DNA of 44,029 bases from Marinilabilia sp. (GTDB lineage Bacteria; Bacteroidota; Bacteroidia; Bacteroidales; Marinilabiliaceae), in contig NZ_JADQBH010000139.1 in NCBI RefSeq assembly GCF_016278715.1, positions 1 through 44,029 on the forward strand, written 5' to 3'. A program made the position numbers and the translations under genes. Positions 8,154 to 15,743 of this stretch are shown piece after piece. The notes under the pieces were generated by a model, which saw nothing but the letters and a program-made list of their open reading frames with translations, was not told the origin of the DNA and did not search any database. Every line of letters begins with the position of its first letter. Position 1 is the first letter of the stretch.

Positions 8154-11033
8154 ATGTTAAAGCAGACACGGATTTTTTCATATAATAACATAAAGCACAT
8201 TTTGGGCTTTTTGTTGCTTATTGCTTTTCCCAGCCCCACCATGGGACAAGTAATAGGAAACCCTCCGGTGACTCATTACTCTCATCAGGACTTTAACAGT
8301 GATGGCCAGTTTTGGGATGCCTGTCAGGATACCTCTGGAATTATGTACTTTGGCAACAATTATGGTGTCTTAAGATTCGACGGCGAAAGGTGGAACAAAA
8401 TTTCTCTTCCAAACAACAGTGCGGTTCGAAGTCTGCATTGCTCCGAAAACGGAATCGTTTATGCCGGAGGATACAATGAGTTTGGCATCATAGAGACCAA
8501 TACGAACGGGAGTTTTACATACCAATCCCTGCGCAATATTCTGCCTCCAAAATATTCAGAAATAGGAAATGTCTGGCAAATTTTAGAACTCAACAACACC
8601 ATTATTCTGCGGACCTTTGATTTCCTGATTCTGCTTAACCGAAACAACGTTGAAATTATTGAAGCCTCAGGGACATTCAATTTTGCAGGAATCTCAGGCA
8701 ATGACTTGCTCGTTCTGGACAAGAAAAATCTTTTTTTATTGAATGTCAACACCTCGCAATTCCAGCGTATCATCTCCACTGAAGATATTTTGAATGAAAG
8801 CATACTAAAAATACTTCCGGGGCATGAGAACGAATCATTGTATTTATTAACCAAAGAAGGTTCCCTATTTGAGATATCCCTGAAAAACAAAACCGCCCAT
8901 AGACAGCAGAAACTTATCTCCCTTTCATCAAAACAGGTATTCACCTCAGCCATCCAATCCCTGTCGGGGGAGGTGTATATAGGAACATTAAGCAATAAAC
9001 TCTCCTCCTGGAAATTTCAGGACAACAGACTCATAAAGGTACGATCTTTCGGGGATTTGCAGGATCAGACAGTCCTCAACATTTTTGAATCGCACGAAGG
9101 AATCATTTGGATTTTACTCAACAAAGGACTGGATTTTTTTGACCCTAACGCACATCTGACAAATATCTTTCAGGGCTCGTCCATCTATGACGCTATACTT
9201 TTTAACAACAGACTCTTCATCGCAACAAATCAGGGAGTATTTCATTCAGCAGATATTTATTCTAACAGCGTAATTTATCAAAATGAATTTCAAAAGATAC
9301 CAATGCTTGACGGCCAGACATGGTCGCTAAAGGTTATTGACAACCAACTTTTTTGTGCACACGACCAGGGACTTTTCATGATTAGCAATGGCCAGACAAC
9401 ACAAATTCCAGGTTTTCAGGGAGTCTGGAAGCTATTTCCCGTATCAGGGAAAAGTGATCAATTCTTCATTTGCCACTACAATGGTATTGGTTTGATACAA
9501 ATCAGAAATGGCAACTACTTGGTGTTGTCCAATTCGTTGCCCGGGTTCGATGACTCCACCCGTGATTTAATTGACATTCCGGGAGAAAGTGATTCCTATT
9601 GGGTTTGCCATGGTTACAAAGGCGTTTTTAAAATCAAAACCAACAAGGAAAATTCTCGTGTGGTATCCACTGAGCATTTTAATGAGCAAAACGGACTTCC
9701 TTCTCCATTCAATATTAATGTTCACAGGTGGAACGGACAAAATATTTTCACAACCAATGATGGTTTGTTTATTTTTGACAAGACAAGTGAAACCTTTGTT
9801 CCCCATGAGGCTCTGACTAAACTTCTTGGCTCTGAAAAAAACATTCGTCAGCTTGTTCAACAAGGTGATACGACCTGGTGTGTCATTGACGATCAACTGG
9901 CTTTTTTCGATAAAGCAATGAAGAACGTTATTACCAACCCGTTTCTCTCTCTAAAAGGAACGTTGAACCGTGGCATGGAATGCATTGTGCCATTGAAAAA
10001 CGCCAATGAAGTTTTACTGGGGACAACCAACGGATTGTATGCTTTTCATCCGGAAGCAAAATCTCAATTGCTTTCAGCAAAAGTAAAAACCAGGGTTTCC
10101 CGGATCTCCTATTCCATAAATGATTCCATCACCACATTTGCCATTACAGACACAATGGATTTAATGGAATTTCCCAATAATGTTCACAATATCAGCTTCT
10201 GGTTTTCGGCACCTTATGTCCGCGACAAAGCCAATATCAGATACAGTTATCTTCTGAAGGACCAAATGAAGGAATGGTCAGAATGGCAGGAAGAACCAAT
10301 GGTCAACTTCTCCTTTCTGAAAGGCGGTGATTACCTTTTAAAAGTGAAAGCTCAAAGTTTATCCGGTGAAGTCGCTCAAATTACTCAAATACCATTCACT
10401 ATTGCCCCTGCCTGGTTTGCTACCTGGCCCTGGCTCATATTTTGGGGATTGATAACCACAGGGATGGTTCTTGCCGGAATAAGACAGATTCAGGTAATTA
10501 TTGTAAAGGAGAAAGAAAAGACTCGTGTGGAAGAACAACAACTCCAGGAGGTACGTGACATGGAGCGGGAAAACCAACTGATAATTCAGGAAAAGAAACG
10601 CGTAGAAGCCGACATCATTAAAAAAAGCAAAGATTTAGCCAATAACGCCGTCCTAATTGCTAAAAAAAGGGAACTACTGATTGACATTCAGGAGAGACTC
10701 AACGAATTGAGAAAGAATGCAAAAAATGATTATACCCGAACCGGCATTCTAAACATTGTCCGTAGCATTGAGATCAACCTGAATGATGAACAACAGTATC
10801 TACTTTTTGACACCAATCTGGAACGGGTTCATCAGGAACTGTTTGACGAATTAAAATCAAGACATCCTAACATCACGACCAAAGACCTAAGGATGTGTGC
10901 TTTCATAAAAATGGAACTCACCAACAAAGAAATGGCGAGCATTTTTAATATTTCTGTGCGTGGAGTGGAAACAGCCCGGTACCGTCTGAGGAAAAAATTT
11001 CCTGATATCTATGAACTTATTGGTCAGGTCTGA
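8154..11033 (+). CDS. Membrane-tethered regulator: beta-propeller, Y_Y_Y domain, LuxR-type HTH
   Basis: A 959-residue protein with an N-terminal signal (GFLLLIAFPSPTMGQ). Next comes a long Reg_prop-type beta-propeller (roughly 40-650), with repeats such as IMYFGNNYGVLRFDG and EVLLGTTNGLYAF. A Y_Y_Y domain follows (about 675-748), then one membrane helix near 755-778 (WPWLIFWGLITTGMVLAGI), a Glu/Lys/Arg-rich coiled coil (about 782-850), and a C-terminal helix-turn-helix (about 915-950: LTNKEMASIFNISVRGVETARYRLRKKF). Unlike the hybrid two-component systems of Bacteroides PULs, there is no histidine kinase or receiver. The periplasmic propeller probably senses a glycan fragment and passes the signal through the helix and coiled coil to a DNA-binding domain held at the inner membrane. 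It sits between the two PUL units and is their likely regulator. Confidence 0.88.
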   Translation: MLKQTRIFSYNNIKHILGFLLLIAFPSPTMGQVIGNPPVTHYSHQDFNSDGQFWDACQDTSGIMYFGNNYGVLRFDGERWNKISLPNNSAVRSLHCSENGIVYAGGYNEFGIIETNTNGSFTYQSLRNILPPKYSEIGNVWQILELNNTIILRTFDFLILLNRNNVEIIEASGTFNFAGISGNDLLVLDKKNLFLLNVNTSQFQRIISTEDILNESILKILPGHENESLYLLTKEGSLFEISLKNKTAHRQQKLISLSSKQVFTSAIQSLSGEVYIGTLSNKLSSWKFQDNRLIKVRSFGDLQDQTVLNIFESHEGIIWILLNKGLDFFDPNAHLTNIFQGSSIYDAILFNNRLFIATNQGVFHSADIYSNSVIYQNEFQKIPMLDGQTWSLKVIDNQLFCAHDQGLFMISNGQTTQIPGFQGVWKLFPVSGKSDQFFICHYNGIGLIQIRNGNYLVLSNSLPGFDDSTRDLIDIPGESDSYWVCHGYKGVFKIKTNKENSRVVSTEHFNEQNGLPSPFNINVHRWNGQNIFTTNDGLFIFDKTSETFVPHEALTKLLGSEKNIRQLVQQGDTTWCVIDDQLAFFDKAMKNVITNPFLSLKGTLNRGMECIVPLKNANEVLLGTTNGLYAFHPEAKSQLLSAKVKTRVSRISYSINDSITTFAITDTMDLMEFPNNVHNISFWFSAPYVRDKANIRYSYLLKDQMKEWSEWQEEPMVNFSFLKGGDYLLKVKAQSLSGEVAQITQIPFTIAPAWFATWPWLIFWGLITTGMVLAGIRQIQVIIVKEKEKTRVEEQQLQEVRDMERENQLIIQEKKRVEADIIKKSKDLANNAVLIAKKRELLIDIQERLNELRKNAKNDYTRTGILNIVRSIEINLNDEQQYLLFDTNLERVHQELFDELKSRHPNITTKDLRMCAFIKMELTNKEMASIFNISVRGVETARYRLRKKFPDIYELIGQV

Positions 11034-11074
11034 CAAATCCGAAGCTACCCCGACGAAAAAATCTGGAGAAACTC

Positions 11075-11124
11075 AAAATAAAAAAAGGTTGGCTGAATTT
11101 CTAAACAACAATTCAGCCAACCTT
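11075..11124 (-). terminator. Intrinsic terminator of the SusC operon
   Basis: A perfect 15-bp stem (AAGGTTGGCTGAATT at 11085-11099 with AATTCAGCCAACCTT at 11110-11124) and a 10-base loop. On the minus strand it is followed by a run of T (11084 down to 11075), just beyond the stop of the SusE-like gene. The plus side lacks a T-run, so it is mainly a minus-strand terminator. Confidence 0.9.
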
Positions 11125-11142
11125 CGAGAAAATGTCGGTCAA

Positions 11143-12465
11143 TTACTCTTGAATTACTGACAATACAGCCGCATTTATGCCTCCTGTTATATCGACTCTA
11201 AAAGTATATTTATTTCCTTCAATCAAAGGTTCCTCATTTACAAGCCCAAGGTTTCCGGGGTCGCGGCCATTTTCACCGTTTCCTACAAAAACAATATTAC
11301 TGTCGGAACTAAGGGCTTCATTGGTATATTCTCCCCCCCAACCTTTTTGGTGGAAAAATTTGAAGTTGATGTAACCCGCATCTATTGACTCGCCGGCCAC
11401 AACAGTAACCTCATAAACCATAGGGGACACCTGGGCCATGCACAAAGCTTTATCGGTGTTCCAACCCACCTGATTGTCAAGAGAAGGTTTTCCGATACCA
11501 TCACCGATAATCCACAAAGCACCACTGCCATCCTGCTGAAGTGTTGCCAGATCATTTCCATTCATTGCTTCCACCACAAAATACTCATGAATAAAATTGG
11601 CGATCACTCTGTATTTCCCTCCGATAGCTTTAAACGTAAGGGTCCCATCTCCGTTATCCACAAAGTAGTTCTCATCAATCCACCACTCATCAAGGTTCGC
11701 AATGCCATCGATTTCAATTATCTGCTCCTGATCAAGATCGGCTTCCACTTTAAAATTGTCATCGTTAACCATCACCATTGATTCTCCTGCAAACTCAAGA
11801 GAAATAAAAGGACCCGCAGCATAGGTAAGCGTATTAAAGATAATCTCATACTCTCCTGCAACATAGCTGGAGAATGTGATCTCCGCATCAGTCCCTTCTT
11901 TTATTTCGCCGGAGGCCCAGCCAAAAGTCATTTCGTTTCCGGCATCGGTAATTGTTGGGGTTTGGATATAGCCTTTTACCTTTTGAGGGAAAGAAGCAGT
12001 AACAGCATACCTGTACTCATCCACTTTTTCCATTTTATAATCGCCATCAGCTGTCACCAGCGTTATCCATGGATAGTCAGGACGACTCAGGGCGATTTCA
12101 AAACTTTGTTCCTCGATGGCAAATTCGATATTTTGAAGAACAAATTTCAATCGTCCTGTCCCATTGGGAATGTCTTTATAAAAAGGCACGTATATCTTTC
12201 CGGAGTATTCACCATTGGTTTTTGTCCGAATAACGGTCTCCTCTACCATTTCATCACCAAAAAACAATTGTGCTTTAAGGGTTGACAAAGGCACTTCATC
12301 ATCAGCCACCATAGTGGTAAAAGAAATACTGTCACCAAAATGGGCGGCGGTGATGTTGTTTTCCACTATCAGTTGGGGATCGCCGACAACAGTCTCCTCA
12401 TCTTCGCAGGCAATAAAACCCACTAAAGCAAACAAAACACTGAAGAATAAAATATTTCGCTTCAT
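11143..12465 (-). CDS. SusE-like surface glycan-binding lipoprotein
   Basis: A 440-residue lipoprotein (FALVGFIACEDEE, Cys20; the acidic residues after Cys resemble the surface-export signal of Bacteroidetes lipoproteins). The N-terminal part looks like an Ig-like SusE domain. Later parts have SusE/SusF-like beta-sandwich character with aromatic segments such as DEWWIDENYF, ALWIIGDGIG and FKFFHQKGWGGEY that could line glycan sites. Similar proteins with DUF5125/DUF5121-type domains occupy this position in some Bacteroides PULs. It is the last gene of the SusC-SusD-GH30-SusE operon, 18 bases after the GH30 stop, and is followed by a strong terminator. It should bind the polysaccharide at the cell surface and help deliver oligosaccharides to the SusC/SusD pair. 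Ligand identity cannot be read from the sequence. Confidence 0.82.
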   Translation of the reverse strand: MKRNILFFSVLFALVGFIACEDEETVVGDPQLIVENNITAAHFGDSISFTTMVADDEVPLSTLKAQLFFGDEMVEETVIRTKTNGEYSGKIYVPFYKDIPNGTGRLKFVLQNIEFAIEEQSFEIALSRPDYPWITLVTADGDYKMEKVDEYRYAVTASFPQKVKGYIQTPTITDAGNEMTFGWASGEIKEGTDAEITFSSYVAGEYEIIFNTLTYAAGPFISLEFAGESMVMVNDDNFKVEADLDQEQIIEIDGIANLDEWWIDENYFVDNGDGTLTFKAIGGKYRVIANFIHEYFVVEAMNGNDLATLQQDGSGALWIIGDGIGKPSLDNQVGWNTDKALCMAQVSPMVYEVTVVAGESIDAGYINFKFFHQKGWGGEYTNEALSSDSNIVFVGNGENGRDPGNLGLVNEEPLIEGNKYTFRVDITGGINAAVLSVIQE

Positions 12466-12483
12466 AATAATTTAGATTTAGTT

Positions 12484-14139
12484 TTACTTATTCCAGCGGT
12501 AAGAAACCACTGCATTGGATGGAACCGGATAAGAAAAATGATTTGAGCCGTCACTAATGGTGATTGTTTTGGTATCATTAGTGTCATTCATCAAAACCAA
12601 GGCAAAAGAACCATCTGTATTTTCAAATGCACTGTAAATGATGCCATCGGTTGAATAACCGCTGGTTCCAATCCGCACCGCACCAGGTTTTACCACCGAT
12701 GACAGATGACCAATAATGTAATAATGTGAATTTCGAACAATTGTTTTATAATTATCATTGCTGATATCCACCGCTCCATAACAAGTTTCACACCCTCCGG
12801 AACGATTAGGTCCGCGATTTGAGTCAAGCATCAGGTTCCACACGATTACAGCTTTGCTCCAGTTATTCACTGTGCCAAAGGCCACTTGCTCCATATCGTC
12901 CATCAACCGTTTGGAAAGATTCTGACCATCGTTCCAGGTTCCGATGGAAGTCTCGGTAAAAATCAGTTCCTTTTCGGGAGCTTTCTGATGAATATCCTCC
13001 AGTTCGCTGAAATGACCGCCATAATTGTGATAGGCAGCCCCAGCAATATACCGGCTGGCTTCATCGTCCGCATAAATATTCACAGGATAATCCTCCTGCT
13101 CACTCATATTATCGTAATTGTAATTGTGGTCGAAAACATACAATTTGACCTCCAAACCAGCCTCTTCAAGTGCCGGCCCCAACTCTTTGACAAATTCCAA
13201 TTGCTCGTCCCAGCCCATAAACAAAGATGCAGAGTTACCGCGATTCAATGGCTCATTTTGAGGGGTTATCGCATCAATTGAAATCCCAAATCCGGCGAAT
13301 GCCTGAATCCATTTCACAAAATAAGTGGCATAATCTTCATAATATGCAGGATTAAGATGACCACTTGTCCAGGAATTGAATGGCTGAAGATCGGTAAGAT
13401 TATTAACTTTCATCCACCGCGGAGGCGTCCAGGGAGACCCCAGAATTTTAAGATCAGGATTGATTGCCAGAATCTCCTTCAGAATAGGAATCACGTAATC
13501 TAATTCCTCCGACTGAAGACTGAAATTCTCGATCCCGGGAGTGTCACAACAGGTGTACTCACTCAAAGAAAAGTCGGAACATCCAATAGCAATACGTACA
13601 TAACTGTATCCCATCCCCTCTTCATGCGAAAAGGTCTGCTTCAGGAATTCTTCTCTGTCAGCAGGTTCCATCTGCATCAGGTTAAAACACGAAGAACCGG
13701 TGATTGCCGCTCCAAAACCATTCATTTTCTGATATTTCACTGACGGAACGAGCGTTATGGTCGTTGGTGACATATTGGAGGTCTCACTAAAATCAACAGC
13801 GCCTCTCTGAAAATCATAAGCCCGGTTGCCGGTGGTGGTGAAAATTGTGACATCTCCACCCACTACTTCAGGCTTTTCCTGATCATCCGGCTTATTCACC
13901 TCATCATTTTCCTTGGAGCAGGAGCCGCACGACATAAACATGAGGCTAAAAAAAGTCACATAGAATATTTTATTTAGTCTTTGAAAGAAAACACCAACTA
14001 CTGCGTTGTTCTCGTTTTTAAAACAGTCATTTACAAAAGGTAAACTCCTTGGTTTCAAAAACTTCAAAAGCCTTGTATTTGGCGCTTTCTTATCAAAGAC
14101 TTTAAATTCCTTAGTTTTCTTACTGGCACTATTTATCAT
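12484..14139 (-). CDS. GH30 family glycoside hydrolase, lipoprotein (beta-glucanase type)
   Basis: A 551-residue reading with GH30 motifs: KMNGFGAAITGSS (139-150), SPWTPPRWMK (235-244), ITPQNEPLNRG with acid/base Glu296 and LIFTETSIGTW with nucleophile Glu396. The pattern is that of GBA/GH30_3-type enzymes, which include beta-1,6-glucanases; subfamily and substrate are uncertain. The lipobox LMFMSC puts the lipidated Cys at residue 71, which is far from the ATG used here: about 50 residues precede the signal helix. No in-frame ATG lies between, so translation may start at an internal non-ATG codon (TTG codons occur near residues 25-27), or the gene has a real N-terminal extension. It lies between SusD (77-base gap) and SusE in the operon, the order known from a Bacteroides beta-1,6-glucan PUL. 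Confidence 0.88.
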   Translation of the reverse strand: MINSASKKTKEFKVFDKKAPNTRLLKFLKPRSLPFVNDCFKNENNAVVGVFFQRLNKIFYVTFFSLMFMSCGSCSKENDEVNKPDDQEKPEVVGGDVTIFTTTGNRAYDFQRGAVDFSETSNMSPTTITLVPSVKYQKMNGFGAAITGSSCFNLMQMEPADREEFLKQTFSHEEGMGYSYVRIAIGCSDFSLSEYTCCDTPGIENFSLQSEELDYVIPILKEILAINPDLKILGSPWTPPRWMKVNNLTDLQPFNSWTSGHLNPAYYEDYATYFVKWIQAFAGFGISIDAITPQNEPLNRGNSASLFMGWDEQLEFVKELGPALEEAGLEVKLYVFDHNYNYDNMSEQEDYPVNIYADDEASRYIAGAAYHNYGGHFSELEDIHQKAPEKELIFTETSIGTWNDGQNLSKRLMDDMEQVAFGTVNNWSKAVIVWNLMLDSNRGPNRSGGCETCYGAVDISNDNYKTIVRNSHYYIIGHLSSVVKPGAVRIGTSGYSTDGIIYSAFENTDGSFALVLMNDTNDTKTITISDGSNHFSYPVPSNAVVSYRWNK

Positions 14140-14216
14140 CTCTCTTTGGTTTTGTTCAAAACTTAATCAAACACCCCCGAGTTAATGTGCAATCCGGGAC
14201 AGGTGTATAAGGATTT

Positions 14217-15740
14217 TTAATAGCCCGGATTCTGCTCAAGGTTAGTGTTGACATCCAACACTGTCTGTGGAATGGGTAACAGTTCAGAATCCTCAGTAAA
14301 AGGACGGGCCTGAGATAACCTTCCATTATCCCGGGTATTGATTCCATTCATAACAGACTGAAGTTTATCATTTCTGATTAAATCGAATAAACGATTTCCT
14401 TCAAATGCGAGTTCCAGACGGCGCTCTCTCAACACAGCCTCTTTCATTTGCTCTGCAGAGGATTTAACAGATTCAGACAATCCTGGCAAGTCAACCCTTG
14501 CTCTGATTTTGTCAACAATGGATGCAGCTTCTCCCAGCTGCCCTTGCGCTACGAGCGCCTCGGCTTTCAGTAATAGAATATCGGCCAAACGTAATTTGAT
14601 GATGCTATTGTTGCCAGACCGCATTTTATACATAAACGGATAATGGTCTGAAGGATAATAAAGGCTCCATCCGGGCTCATAATAAACAACAGATTGGTTA
14701 AATCTAATCTCGTCCCCCTCTGTTTCAAAGGCAGCAATCAGGTCGCGCGAAGGAGTTACCCACTTTGCCCAGGAGAAGTTCTCATCCCAATTGAGCAAGT
14801 TGCGACCAAACATCCAGTTAACCCAGTTTCCGCTTCCGGTAAAAAACTGAACTTCAAAAATCGACTCAGTGGTATTTCTTGCTGCAATATCAGTTCCGGC
14901 TTCATTCATTCTAAAAAGCAGGGAGTAATCGTCCACAAGAGAAAAATTATCATTGATAACATCATCACAATATTCAATAACCTTACCATAATCTCTAATT
15001 GGTTTCTCAGCATAAGCCTTTGCCAAAAGGGCCCTGGCCACTGCTTTCGACAAAACAGTTTTTTCATTGCCGGTCTCCGGAGCATCAGGAATAGCAGTGG
15101 TAAGATCCTCCACAATTTGCTGATAAGCTTCTTCGGGTGTATTCTGAGAAGGGAAGTAGGCAGGATAAACCTCTTCAATATTATCAGCAGTAATATCCTC
15201 CGCCTCTGTGGTGATCACAGGAATATTTCCCCAAAAACGAACCATATCAAGCATTACCATAGCCCTGAAAATTTTAGCTTCCGCTTTCCACTGAGCTCTT
15301 TCGCTATCTGAAAATGAAGCATCCGGAACCAGATCAATATTTTCAATAATAGAGTTTACATGAGCAATATCGTCAAGATAGCTGTTCCAGTCACGTGTAA
15401 TTACGCTGTTTCCGCCATCCAGTGAATTATCTTCCACAGGCATCACCTCTGCCCCTGTGGTTCCACCATAAGCATTATCGGCGCGGGCTTCGGTCAGCAA
15501 CAGATAATCCAGATACCAATGTTCCTGACGTCCGCGAAACAATTCATACATCGCATCGTACTGAGTCAACATTTCACTCCGGTTTTCAAACTTTATGCGA
15601 TCACCCGACTCATCCGAGGAACCCATTGTAATCTCTGAAAAATCAGAAATCGGGTCTTTATCCAGTGAACAGGAGGCTGCGATGAAAATCATCAGCAATC
15701 CAAACCCTTTTTTTACTATATCAAGTTTCATAATTGTCAT
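14217..15740 (-). CDS. SusD/RagB-like outer-membrane lipoprotein
   Basis: A 507-residue SusD-family protein that caps the SusC-like transporter and binds glycan at the surface. It has lipoprotein signal LMIFIAASC (Cys24) followed by SLDKDP. The helical TPR-like core is visible, and C-terminal family signatures are strong: LRLADILLLKAEAL, RARVDLPGL, LRERRLELAFEGNRLFDLIR, and the final segment LLPIPQTVLDVN. The ATG at 15740 is 3 bases after the SusC stop codon; a second ATG at 15731 would also give a good signal peptide. The two genes are thus translationally close, as is usual for SusCD pairs. The GH30 gene follows after 77 bases. Confidence 0.95.
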   Translation of the reverse strand: MTIMKLDIVKKGFGLLMIFIAASCSLDKDPISDFSEITMGSSDESGDRIKFENRSEMLTQYDAMYELFRGRQEHWYLDYLLLTEARADNAYGGTTGAEVMPVEDNSLDGGNSVITRDWNSYLDDIAHVNSIIENIDLVPDASFSDSERAQWKAEAKIFRAMVMLDMVRFWGNIPVITTEAEDITADNIEEVYPAYFPSQNTPEEAYQQIVEDLTTAIPDAPETGNEKTVLSKAVARALLAKAYAEKPIRDYGKVIEYCDDVINDNFSLVDDYSLLFRMNEAGTDIAARNTTESIFEVQFFTGSGNWVNWMFGRNLLNWDENFSWAKWVTPSRDLIAAFETEGDEIRFNQSVVYYEPGWSLYYPSDHYPFMYKMRSGNNSIIKLRLADILLLKAEALVAQGQLGEAASIVDKIRARVDLPGLSESVKSSAEQMKEAVLRERRLELAFEGNRLFDLIRNDKLQSVMNGINTRDNGRLSQARPFTEDSELLPIPQTVLDVNTNLEQNPGY

Positions 15741-15743
15741 TAA

